A stretch of 34,714 nt of DNA from positions 1 through 34,714 of the IMG/VR virus record IMGVR_UViG_3300039354_000359. The stretch is one strand, 5' to 3'. Under the pieces are notes generated by a model. It saw only the letters and a program-made list of their open reading frames with translations, searched no databases and was not told the origin of the DNA. Below, one piece after another: positions 23,717 to 30,615 of this stretch. The position numbers and the translations under genes are program-made. Numbering within the stretch: the first letter of the stretch is position 1; every line of letters begins with the position of its first letter. The DNA comes from a virus.

Positions 23717-24304
23717 TTAAAGTTTTGGTCTTCCAACCAAGATTTTAGTGTGCATTCCACCTCCAATTTTTCGACTATACCATCCGTTTCCAGGAATTGT
23801 ATTATCTTTAGGGTGTTTTCCATGCCATTCTACGTTTTTACCTCCAATTGCAGCCTGAACTTCATTTTCATCTGTAACTACCGGTACACCATATTTAATC
23901 ATTAAGATTTCAGCCAATTTACCACTGACTTCTCCATAATATCCTAATTTTTTAAGGTCTTTTCCTTTGTGGTTTAAATATTCTTTTCTACTATCTCGTT
24001 CACCATCATGTCCAACTCCAGCAAATTTAACACCATATTTTGTATTTTTACCCCATACTATAAGGTCTAAATCTGGCGCGCCATGGAGGTCTACTCCTTT
24101 CCAAAAAGTCCATTCTTTATCGGCAAAAACGTCTTCCGGGGTTTTTATTTTAACATGGCCTCCTATTTCAGCATACGCTATATTAATAAGTTCGTAAAAA
24201 TGGTCATCTAGTTCTTTGTCAGAAGTTGGAGAAATTTGAGTCCATCTACCTCTTTTAAAACGAGATTCATTAATATATTCTTCAAAAAATAAATACTTTT
24301 TCAT
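23717..24304 (-). CDS. capsid-targeted protein of a family conserved in myoviruses (195 residues)
   Basis: Begins MKKYLFFEEYINESRFKRGR, predicted cut after INE. The body, including ELINIAYAEIGGHVKIKTPE, WKGVDLHGAPDLDLIVWGKN and GVKFAGVGHDGERDSRK, then YGEVSGKLAEILMIKYGVPV and GWYSRKIGGGMHTKILVGRP, resembles a hypothetical protein family I recall from other marine myoviruses, suggesting an enzyme-like fold with a conserved Asp-x-Asp (DLDLIVWG) and His-Asp. No function can be named. Located 10 bases upstream of nrdA. Confidence 0.65.
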   Translation of the reverse strand: MKKYLFFEEYINESRFKRGRWTQISPTSDKELDDHFYELINIAYAEIGGHVKIKTPEDVFADKEWTFWKGVDLHGAPDLDLIVWGKNTKYGVKFAGVGHDGERDSRKEYLNHKGKDLKKLGYYGEVSGKLAEILMIKYGVPVVTDENEVQAAIGGKNVEWHGKHPKDNTIPGNGWYSRKIGGGMHTKILVGRPKL

Positions 24305-24315
24305 TTTAATTCTTT

Positions 24316-24693
24316 TTATTTTAAATAGTCTAAATCAGAATCTTCGTTAGATTCTTTAAACGAAGATGGGAGTGTATAGTCTTTAGTATGTTTATTTTGC
24401 GTTAACATTATATACAAAACTCCTCCTGGTAAAAATGTAGCAGCTGTAAGACCTGCTGTTTTAAGAATATCTCCCATTTGTTTTTTGATTTCAGCCTTGT
24501 CTTCTTTACTTAATGGTTCTCCATCTTTTATAGAATGCTTTATCTTTTTAAAAATAGCCTTAGTCTCTTTACCTTCTTGACCTAGTGCCTTTCCAAACTT
24601 TTTAGCCTTTTTAACAAATTTATCTTTTCCAGCCTTTAATTTATCGCGGAACTTTTCATCCATAAAATCTTCGTACATTTTTATTTGATTCAT
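24316..24693 (-). CDS. basic capsid-targeted protein with LETM1-like hydrophobic motif (125 residues)
   Basis: Begins MNQIKMYEDFMDEKFRDKLK; the targeting pattern is present though the residue at the usual Leu/Ile position is Met (MDE). A strongly basic segment (KAGKDKFVKKAKKFGKALGQ) follows. Residues 65-100 (DKAEIKKQMGDILKTAGLTA, ATFLPGGVLYIMLTQ) recall the short LETM1-like membrane segment found in some phage proteins. After processing the protein would be small, basic and hydrophobic at one place, fitting a DNA-associated internal protein that meets the membrane. It lies 13 bases after nrdB, and a late-type motif precedes its ATG by 4 bases. Confidence 0.6.
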   Translation of the reverse strand: MNQIKMYEDFMDEKFRDKLKAGKDKFVKKAKKFGKALGQEGKETKAIFKKIKHSIKDGEPLSKEDKAEIKKQMGDILKTAGLTAATFLPGGVLYIMLTQNKHTKDYTLPSSFKESNEDSDLDYLK

Positions 24694-24697
24694 AAAT

Positions 24698-24706
24698 TAT
24701 ATATCA
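24698..24706 (-). promoter_or_regulatory. late-promoter-like motif between nrdB and 125-residue gene
   Basis: Minus strand TGATATATAATTTATG, placed immediately after the nrdB stop. It would let the capsid-targeted genes be expressed late while nrdB is expressed earlier. Confidence 0.45.
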
Positions 24707-25708
24707 TTAAAATAATTCAGCTTCGTCCCATATCTCGTCTTCTCCAGCTTTAGAATAGTCTGTTGGTCTAATAGCGAAAAAATCAGCATGTTCTACTCCA
24801 CCTGTTAAATGATAAAACCAATTAAGTTTGTCAGCAGACAATTTATCATATTCGAAATGTCCTCTATATCCTAATTCTCCTAATTTTTCATTTGCTCTTC
24901 TCTTAATAAAATTCTTAAGATCTTCTGATTTCATATTATCAAGATCTCCCATTTCAAACATTTTATCAATAAATTTATGTTCCATTTGAACCATTAATTC
25001 TGCAGCATGTGCAATATCTTTTTGAACTTCACTTTTTAATTCTGGGTATTCTTCGCACATGTGTCTAAAAAGTCTACAACCCATTTTTGAGTGTAGTGAT
25101 TCATCTCTTACCGACCATTTCATTTGTTGACCTATTCCTTTTAAAAGATTTCTCATTTGAAAAGAGTATAAAACTGCAAATGAACTATAAAGTGAAACCC
25201 CTTCTGCAAACGCACTAAAAATAGCAAGACTTCTTGCAACCTGTCTACGGGCTTTAGGATCTTTTATAAGGTCTTCATGTGTATAATCACCATCTATATT
25301 TGTTAAGAATTCAAATTTTTCTGCAGTTGATTCTTCATGTAAAAATGCTGAAAAATCATCCAATCCTAATGTTTCGTTTAAATAAGAATAGGCCGTAGCA
25401 TGGATAGTTTCTTGACTTCCAAAAATCATTGCCATTTGTTTTATTTCATGTTTAGGAAACCAATTGGTAACCATTGTTGTCCAATAGTCCGATACTGCGC
25501 ATTCTGTTTGAGCGAAACCTAGTAATATATTTCCGACAAGATTTTTTTCATGTGGCATAAGATTTTCTTTCCAATCTTTAACATCACTTTGCATTGGTAT
25601 TTCAGTATGTAACCAAAATGCCTGTGCCTGTGGAAGCCATCCGTCGTTATAATATTCTGGGTATTCAAAGGGTTTATATTCGATTCTTTCTGTAAATAGT
25701 TGCTTCAT
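24707..25708 (-). CDS. nrdB: ribonucleotide reductase, small subunit (class I NrdB)
   Basis: Radical-generating subunit, 333 residues. Metal ligands are recognisable: QETIHATAYSYL gives E and H with the radical Tyr seven residues after the Glu, FAEGVSLYSSF gives E, and VRDESLHSKMG gives E and H. The first ligand position (FAQTECAVSDYW) seems to be Glu, where many NrdBs have Asp. The C-terminus EDEIWDEAELF is the acidic tail that docks on NrdA. The gene is preceded by a terminator and an inverted repeat, so it starts a new unit after the N-terminal polymerase half. Confidence 0.93.
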   Translation of the reverse strand: MKQLFTERIEYKPFEYPEYYNDGWLPQAQAFWLHTEIPMQSDVKDWKENLMPHEKNLVGNILLGFAQTECAVSDYWTTMVTNWFPKHEIKQMAMIFGSQETIHATAYSYLNETLGLDDFSAFLHEESTAEKFEFLTNIDGDYTHEDLIKDPKARRQVARSLAIFSAFAEGVSLYSSFAVLYSFQMRNLLKGIGQQMKWSVRDESLHSKMGCRLFRHMCEEYPELKSEVQKDIAHAAELMVQMEHKFIDKMFEMGDLDNMKSEDLKNFIKRRANEKLGELGYRGHFEYDKLSADKLNWFYHLTGGVEHADFFAIRPTDYSKAGEDEIWDEAELF

Positions 25709-25765
25709 ATTTTTTCTTTTATTTAAAAATTCATTCTTTACACAATACGATATTATTATGCTATG

Positions 25766-25783
25766 TTGTTCAATTTAGAACAA
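25766..25783. repeat. inverted repeat upstream of nrdB
   Basis: Arms TTGTTC (25766-25771) and GAACAA (25778-25783) around six bases, about 60 bases before the nrdB ATG. Size and symmetry suit a repressor operator, but it partly overlaps the terminator U-run and may be chance. Confidence 0.35.
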
Positions 25784-25802
25784 AAAAGGTCCTGAAAGAC
25801 CT
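25782..25802 (-). terminator. short intrinsic terminator before nrdB
   Basis: 5-bp stem AGGTC (25787-25791) with GACCT (25798-25802), 6-base loop, then six T residues on the minus strand. Weaker than the other terminators here. Confidence 0.65.
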
Positions 25803-25810
25803 AATTAATA

Positions 25811-25820
25811 GCAGCGCTGC
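25811..25820. repeat. 10-bp perfect palindrome
   Basis: GCAGCGCTGC, a GC-only-flanked palindrome in an AT-rich gap between the N-terminal polymerase half and nrdB. It lies between the promoter-like motif at 25831 and the terminator at 25782. Confidence 0.5.
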
Positions 25821-25830
25821 AAATATAGGT

Positions 25831-25839
25831 TATATATCG
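25831..25839 (-). promoter_or_regulatory. late-promoter-like motif in polymerase-nrdB gap
   Basis: Minus strand CGATATATAACC, with TTGACA about 20 bases upstream. A transcript from here would pass the palindrome and end at the terminator some 40-50 bases on. Confidence 0.35.
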
Positions 25840-25869
25840 TGCAGTCTGTCCGAGATGTGTCAATTTACA

Positions 25870-27270
25870 CTAAAACTTTTTTTTAATTTTTTTTCGGATG
25901 TCTCGGGCCTTTTCAAAATATTCAAATGCTTTTGCTTTGTATTCCTTTCTCTGATTATATAAATCACTCTGTATTTGTTTAAGTACGGAGTCTTCATTTT
26001 TATAAACAACTCCATTTTCACAAACAATAACGTCCTTGTTTTTTCTCTTCTCTGCTATCTCTTCTTTTGAGACTTGTTCAATATATGAATCCGGTGATAT
26101 ATTAAACTGCATCATGATGGATGGGTATAGAGAAGCAAAGTCAAATGCACTTACACCGCTGTAAAAACCTGAAATAGGTTCTTTAACAAAAGCACCTGCG
26201 TATTTTCCATCTTTTTTATTGTCTTCTCTAGGTTCAGTCCCGATTCTTTTATTATCTTCCATTAATTTTCTTGCCATTAACGCCTCGGTCATAGCAACTG
26301 GACTTGCTGCTTTATAAAGTGGCATCTTCGTGATGCTTGCAAGTGTTAAAAGAACTTCCATTGATTTGATTTTTTGGTCAATATAATAGACTAGACATGA
26401 ATCGACAATGTTATAATAAACATATTTTTTATAGTCGTTTTCATACAACTCTTGAAGTCCTCCGTTATATTTAATCTTTTTAAGTTTAACAACCTGTCCT
26501 GCAACATAATCAAGTCGGTTTGATTCTTTTACTTTTACTGACCGGTCATATTTATCATACAATTGCATATAATCAAGAATGCCCATGTGAAGTGGTCTAC
26601 CATCTACTCGGTCAACTGCACCTGTTTTTGCAGATTCGCTAATATCAATTTGAAGTCTTTTACAACGATTAACTATGTATTGCCAGTCATAATTAATAAA
26701 ATTCCAACCTGTCATCATTGGAAATTTAGGCATGAATTTGTGTACGAAATTATAGACCATATCATACTCGCTTTTAAATTTGTAATATGATATGTCCCAA
26801 TCAGAGTCTAATGTTTTAAAATATTCATTGGTGTCTTTTTCCATGCCGTCAATATCTTCAAGGTCTTTAAGACCAAGAACTATTGCTTTTCTATCGGGTG
26901 TAATTATTGAAAAGTTAAGAATTCTGGTTTTAGCGTCTTCCGCTTTTGGAAAGCCATCAACAATTTCTGTTTCGATATCGACAAAATAGGTTCTTGGCAT
27001 ATTATATGCTAATATTTCATCCTGGTCTTCTTTGGGCAAACAGTCAATAAAATATATCAGACCAAATTTATTGTATCTCTTAGTGTTTACCAGTTTTACT
27101 GGTCTACCATCCCAATTCTTGATTTCTTTGTCTTTATTTCTATCTTTCTCATTAGTTACAACCCAGTTTTTGAATTGTTGAATTGGGTATCTTTTGAATG
27201 AAACATTACCTTCTTTGTTGTAATAACTTATAATGATTTCGTTTTCTTTTTGCTCTATATCTAATAACAT
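25870..27270 (-). CDS. 43A: DNA polymerase, N-terminal half of a split family B enzyme (T4 gp43)
   Basis: A 466-residue polypeptide with the proofreading exonuclease and the first part of the polymerase domain. Exo I is YFVDIETE (D98, E100), Exo II GWNFINYDWQY (D195), Exo III YYNIVDSCLV (D290). Palm motif A is FDFASLYPSIMMQFN (376-390). The protein ends in the first finger helix (QIQSDLYNQRKEYKAKAFEY, then KARDIRKKIKKKF). The second finger helix, motif B and motif C are on the separate gene at 18682-19890. The break lies at the tip of the fingers, where neither half loses a catalytic residue. No intein or homing-endonuclease sequence is seen at either end. Confidence 0.93.
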   Translation of the reverse strand: MLLDIEQKENEIIISYYNKEGNVSFKRYPIQQFKNWVVTNEKDRNKDKEIKNWDGRPVKLVNTKRYNKFGLIYFIDCLPKEDQDEILAYNMPRTYFVDIETEIVDGFPKAEDAKTRILNFSIITPDRKAIVLGLKDLEDIDGMEKDTNEYFKTLDSDWDISYYKFKSEYDMVYNFVHKFMPKFPMMTGWNFINYDWQYIVNRCKRLQIDISESAKTGAVDRVDGRPLHMGILDYMQLYDKYDRSVKVKESNRLDYVAGQVVKLKKIKYNGGLQELYENDYKKYVYYNIVDSCLVYYIDQKIKSMEVLLTLASITKMPLYKAASPVAMTEALMARKLMEDNKRIGTEPREDNKKDGKYAGAFVKEPISGFYSGVSAFDFASLYPSIMMQFNISPDSYIEQVSKEEIAEKRKNKDVIVCENGVVYKNEDSVLKQIQSDLYNQRKEYKAKAFEYFEKARDIRKKIKKKF

Positions 27271-27310
27271 TTGCTTTTTTTAAGTTGTCCGGGTTACATG
27301 GAGTTACCTA

Positions 27311-27775
27311 CTAATATCCTCTTTTTTGTCTGTCGTGGTTCTCTGAATTCTTTGCCATATAAAGATTTACAATATCTTTGCTTGTCATTCCAATTGCAAG
27401 TGCAAAATTCATATAAAAATGTAAACCATCAATCCACTCGTAAAATAGTTCTAATTTATCAGATTCAGACAAATCAGAAACTTTCATTGTTGATGCTTTT
27501 TTATTGTCTTGTTTCCAATACTTCCAAGCTGCTGACCCTATACCATCGTTGATACCGCCAAGTGCGTCGAACATTTCGTTTAATTCATCACTAAGCGCAT
27601 GCTTATTTACCATCCACATATCTGCAATTTCTTTCAGGGTTAGGTCTTTGTAGTCTAAACCTAATTTAGCCTGTAATTCTCTCTGTTTTTCATAAACCAT
27701 TCCGAATGTATCTTTTACATCGGAATGAAAATCTTTAACCTCTAGGTCTGCGCATTGATTGTCGTCGTTTGCCAT
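27311..27775 (-). CDS. dut: dimeric (all-alpha) dUTPase
   Basis: A 154-residue protein of the dUTPase_2/MazG-like fold, which hydrolyses dUTP to dUMP. It shows FYEWIDGLHFYMNFALAIGM (acidic metal-binding residues in ExxD arrangement) and the C-terminal substrate motif YMAKNSENHDRQKRGY, matching the family pattern Y.aKN..N..RQ..GY. The N-terminal helix with VYEKQRELQAKLGLDYKDLT is also family-like. A second acidic pair usual in the family would be in LNEMFDALGG. It lies 40 bases upstream of the polymerase half. It keeps uracil out of phage DNA and supplies dUMP. Confidence 0.8.
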   Translation of the reverse strand: MANDDNQCADLEVKDFHSDVKDTFGMVYEKQRELQAKLGLDYKDLTLKEIADMWMVNKHALSDELNEMFDALGGINDGIGSAAWKYWKQDNKKASTMKVSDLSESDKLELFYEWIDGLHFYMNFALAIGMTSKDIVNLYMAKNSENHDRQKRGY

Positions 27776-27792
27776 AATTTTTAATCTTTATT

Positions 27793-27798
27793 ATTATA
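27793..27798 (-). promoter_or_regulatory. TATAAT box upstream of dUTPase
   Basis: Minus strand AATATAATAATAAAG, 17 bases before the ATG at 27775. Confidence 0.35.
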
Positions 27799-27799
27799 T

Positions 27800-28207
27800 T
27801 TATTTTTCGTCATTTGTTTCTTCCGCGGACTCCCATTTTCCATCTGTTGTTAACTTATAACTACCAATATATGGTTTGTTCCATTCTTTAGGTCCGATAA
27901 GACTTAAGAAATACTCATCCTTTCTCGCATAAAGGTGATATGTTTTTCCAGTGATAGGACTAAAACTATATGCAGCGTCGTATACTTTTTTTGTATCTTC
28001 CCATTCTCTAATAAGTTTATGGTATTCTGTTTGAATTTCATCAAACTTTGTCATGAAATATTTAGAGGCCTTTACTGCCTCGGTATTATCATAAATTATA
28101 GGTTGAAATGATGGTGCACTTAACGAGGTTGGGTATGCCTTCTTCTTAGCGTCGTATTCACCAGTTTCTTCATTAAATACTATGTGGTCTGGTTTTTTAT
28201 CTTCCAT
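27800..28207 (-). CDS. DUF2452-like protein
   Basis: A 135-residue protein. KPDHIVFNEETGEYDAKKKA near the start, a central helix (KFDEIQTEYHKLIREWEDTK), and PITGKTYHLYARKDEYFLSL then IGPKEWNKPYIGSYKLTTDG fit my memory of DUF2452, a small cytosolic family common in Flavobacteria and related Bacteroidetes. Function is unknown. Its presence supports a Bacteroidetes host and suggests acquisition from one. A TATAAT box stands five bases before the ATG, just after a terminator, so it starts its own unit. Confidence 0.65.
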   Translation of the reverse strand: MEDKKPDHIVFNEETGEYDAKKKAYPTSLSAPSFQPIIYDNTEAVKASKYFMTKFDEIQTEYHKLIREWEDTKKVYDAAYSFSPITGKTYHLYARKDEYFLSLIGPKEWNKPYIGSYKLTTDGKWESAEETNDEK

Positions 28208-28212
28208 TTGTT

Positions 28213-28218
28213 ATTATA
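28213..28218 (-). promoter_or_regulatory. TATAAT box abutting start of DUF2452-like gene
   Basis: Minus strand TATCTATAATAACAAATG directly after the terminator U-run: TATAAT, five bases, then ATG. Confidence 0.45.
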
Positions 28219-28221
28219 GAT

Positions 28222-28250
28222 AAAAAAAAGGGAACTGTTTAAGGTTCCCT
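28222..28250 (-). terminator. intrinsic terminator after 93-residue gene
   Basis: 7-bp stem AGGGAAC (28229-28235) with GTTCCCT (28244-28250), 8-base loop, then eight T residues on the minus strand. Confidence 0.85.
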
Positions 28251-28274
28251 CGTTTTTAATTTAATTGTTCGCAA

Positions 28275-28556
28275 TTATTCATTATCGTAAGCCCAATCAG
28301 TCCACTCGTCCTGTAGCTTTGTAAAGTCTTTATGAGATTTCATTGTACCTTCCCATGCACCTGCGTTCATATCGAATTGAACTTCTCCGTTTTTATAAAA
28401 ATAAACATTGGCTGCAAAGTTTTCATCCTCATATTCCAGCATATCGCCGTCATCATCAACAAATATTAAATTGCCGTCGTTTTCTATCTCTTTTTTAAGA
28501 GCCTTTAAGTTAATAGCTTCTCCTACAAACTCTTCAAATAGTTTTATGTTCTTCAT
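28275..28556 (-). CDS. small acidic capsid-targeted protein (93 residues)
   Basis: Begins MKNIKLFEEFVGEAINLKAL; the first ten residues equal those of the distant 153-residue gene. The predicted site is VGE at residue 13, with Val in place of Ile/Leu. The rest is very acidic (IFVDDDGDMLEYEDENF) with beta-like NVYFYKNGEVQFDMNAG and a Trp-rich end (LQDEWTDWAYDNE). Unknown function; the acidity and DNA-like charge pattern could suggest a mimic, which is inference only. It has a late-type motif 20 bases upstream and a terminator 25 bases downstream. Confidence 0.65.
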   Translation of the reverse strand: MKNIKLFEEFVGEAINLKALKKEIENDGNLIFVDDDGDMLEYEDENFAANVYFYKNGEVQFDMNAGAWEGTMKSHKDFTKLQDEWTDWAYDNE

Positions 28557-28576
28557 GATTCAAAATTATTTTTTAG

Positions 28577-28585
28577 TATATATCT
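28577..28585 (-). promoter_or_regulatory. late-promoter-like motif upstream of 93-residue gene
   Basis: Minus strand AGAGATATATACTAAAA, 20 bases before the ATG at 28556 and just after the glycosyltransferase stop. Confidence 0.5.
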
Positions 28586-28590
28586 CTATA

Positions 28591-29436
28591 TCAAAACAGT
28601 TTTTTAAATTTTGGGTCTTGCCTTCTTTTCTTAGGATGGAGCTGAGTTCTTACTGTAATTTTACAGTCTTCGCCGTACGTTTTAAAATTTGCATTGCTCT
28701 CATGTTGTTTTGCATATTGAGGAAACATTGTAACGAATTCGTCATAGGATTTTTTAAGTTTTGCTCCTCTATCGGGTGTATTACACCCTCCTTCCATTTC
28801 ATTTTGTCCTGTTTTTTCTCCAACATTCCATTTAACAAGTGTGAAAAAATCATTTCCTTTGTCAAACCAATCACAAAAAATATAGAGGTCTTCACACATT
28901 CCAGAAGGAGGAGCATTTCTAAAGTTACATTTTTCAAAATTAAAAGAGTCTAAATTAATACAAAATACCCAATAACAAACTGTGTTTTCTACGTAGGGAT
29001 ACCATCTTCGATCTCTACTAAAATTTAGATTTCTCATAGTACCAAGACTATATTTGTCTAAAAGGTCTTCAATATATTTAAACATTTCTACATATTCTTC
29101 TGTTGTTTTAAATGCTTTTCCTCTGCCGATAAAAGGTAATTTTGTAGACGGTTGTGGGTGATCTCCTAATTTTGTTTGATAAAATCTAACGTCGTCATCA
29201 AGAACCATTATTTTACCTGAAAATTGTTCGTTGATTCTTTGTCTAGTCTCTGCTATCCCATCTATATCTTTTCCTAAATTATGGATATTTACACCTGGAT
29301 GGGCAGTAACATACTCGTCGTACTCTTCGTCTCTGACTGCTATCCAAACATATTCTTTAACTATTTCTTCTGGCATGAATCTTATAGTGTGGTTGACTCC
29401 TGCTCTTTTATAACTTGGTATGATTATTTTTAACAT
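28591..29436 (-). CDS. GT-A glycosyltransferase, TET-associated glycosyltransferase-like
   Basis: A 281-residue nucleotide-sugar transferase. It begins MLKIIIPSYKRAGVNHTIRF, the usual first strand of GT-A enzymes, followed by GIAETRQRINEQFSG and the metal-binding KIMVLDDDVRFYQ. Later, SGMCEDLYIFCDWFDKG gives the acceptor-side acidic pair, and EMEGGCNTPDRGAK a conserved Gly/Cys turn. The arrangement IIPSYKR, tR..in, DDDv recalls phage TAGT enzymes that glycosylate modified DNA bases. I chose the ATG at 29436 because it overlaps the preceding stop as TAATG; an ATG 39 bases upstream is inside that gene. Substrate could be DNA or a surface glycan. Confidence 0.7.
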   Translation of the reverse strand: MLKIIIPSYKRAGVNHTIRFMPEEIVKEYVWIAVRDEEYDEYVTAHPGVNIHNLGKDIDGIAETRQRINEQFSGKIMVLDDDVRFYQTKLGDHPQPSTKLPFIGRGKAFKTTEEYVEMFKYIEDLLDKYSLGTMRNLNFSRDRRWYPYVENTVCYWVFCINLDSFNFEKCNFRNAPPSGMCEDLYIFCDWFDKGNDFFTLVKWNVGEKTGQNEMEGGCNTPDRGAKLKKSYDEFVTMFPQYAKQHESNANFKTYGEDCKITVRTQLHPKKRRQDPKFKKLF

Positions 29437-30611
29437 TAGAAAAGGGTTCCTTGTGAATATGTTGAAATTGCGCAAGATTCTCCTATAGTCTCTTGCGATA
29501 TTGGAGCGCTTGATCTGTTTAAGGCCATACTTTTACTTTCTCTAAGTCTTCTAAAAACTGAAAACTGACAAGTACTTATTTCACAACCAAAAGTTGTAAA
29601 CCTTCCGGTTTCTGTAACGCTATTTAAAACGCTTTCATTAATTCCACTAAAATCAAAAAACTGGTGTTGTGTATCTCTTATTTGTCTAATAACTTTTGCT
29701 CCAACATGCGAAGAGATTGAAAAACCTAAATGATTGTATAACCAATTAATAGTCTCCATTGCCCCAACACCAGGTGCAACAAAGTCGTCGTCTTCATCCA
29801 GATTTCCTGTTAGAGAACCCTCTTTTAAAAGGGCTGCTGTTCCGATTTCTGGCATTCTCGCCAGGTTAGTGCTAAAGTGATAGCCATAATAATTACCAAT
29901 ACCTCTAAAAGAAGTCAAGAAATTAAACGATTCTTCCATTGTTGGTTTCTTTTTATAGAAGTCAACAAATAGGGGACCGAGATGGGTAAACCAATAGAAC
30001 ATGTCACTTGTTCTACTTTTTCTGGTAGGATCTGGTTCTAGGCCCATTGTTTCATCATAAGGCGTTTTTATCTGTCGAGTATAATTTCTAGATTCTGTTT
30101 GAAGACTTGTTCTAAGTTCTGTAGTACCATAAATCTTTTCTTTTCTCCTCTTTGCATTTTCAAGATTGGTCATGCATTTAAGAACATAATCATTATTATT
30201 TACCAGAGAATCATATTTTATAAAATTAAAACCTGTTCCTTCGGTAATAAGATTAATTGTATTTGAAGGTCCATAAAATTTTACAATTGCTGCATTTATT
30301 AGTTTATCTTCAAATGTACATTGTGGGTTATAAAATACATTTTCATTTAGCCAAATAATCTCGTCGTGAAAAGACCTGTTTGGGTGGAAATAGGGTACTG
30401 ATCTTCCTGATACTATAAAACCATATCCAAAAACATCTTCATTTTCAAGATGTTGGAAATTATCAAATGTACATGATTTATTAAATCGAACTTCTAATTC
30501 TCTTCTATTCATTTCATGAACAAAAGTTCTTACAAGATTTATTTTTTCTTGGGGAATCAGGTCAACTAAGGCCTGTCCACTCATATTTAGTAGTTCTTTA
30601 TTTGATGTCAT
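29436..30611 (-). CDS. probable nucleobase-hypermodification enzyme (hmdU-kinase helical / aGPT-pyrophosphorylase-like domain)
   Basis: A 391-residue protein. FYNPQCTFEDKLINAAIVKF and YGPSNTINL (about 95-125), NFLTSFRGIGNYYGYHFSTN LARMP-type sequence (about 235-260), and DEDDDFVAPGVGAMETINWL (about 285-305) resemble the DNA-glycosylase-like helical domain of phage 5-hmdU DNA kinases and alpha-glutamyl/putrescinyl-thymine pyrophosphorylases: family pattern f.d.L....f..fn..eT; G.g.f..y....dl; D..f..pGpGa. It contains no P-loop, so it is not a complete kinase. The C-terminus is Ser/Arg-rich and unassigned. I chose the ATG at 30611, four bases after the preceding stop. Assignment rests on pattern memory only; the family call is moderate. 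Confidence 0.55.
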   Translation of the reverse strand: MTSNKELLNMSGQALVDLIPQEKINLVRTFVHEMNRRELEVRFNKSCTFDNFQHLENEDVFGYGFIVSGRSVPYFHPNRSFHDEIIWLNENVFYNPQCTFEDKLINAAIVKFYGPSNTINLITEGTGFNFIKYDSLVNNNDYVLKCMTNLENAKRRKEKIYGTTELRTSLQTESRNYTRQIKTPYDETMGLEPDPTRKSRTSDMFYWFTHLGPLFVDFYKKKPTMEESFNFLTSFRGIGNYYGYHFSTNLARMPEIGTAALLKEGSLTGNLDEDDDFVAPGVGAMETINWLYNHLGFSISSHVGAKVIRQIRDTQHQFFDFSGINESVLNSVTETGRFTTFGCEISTCQFSVFRRLRESKSMALNRSSAPISQETIGESCAISTYSQGTLF

Positions 30612-30615
30612 ATTT

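Noticed and set aside
18682-27270. Intein or intron as the cause of the split polymerase
   Set aside because: Neither half ends or begins with intein splice residues or endonuclease motifs, and complete unrelated genes lie between.
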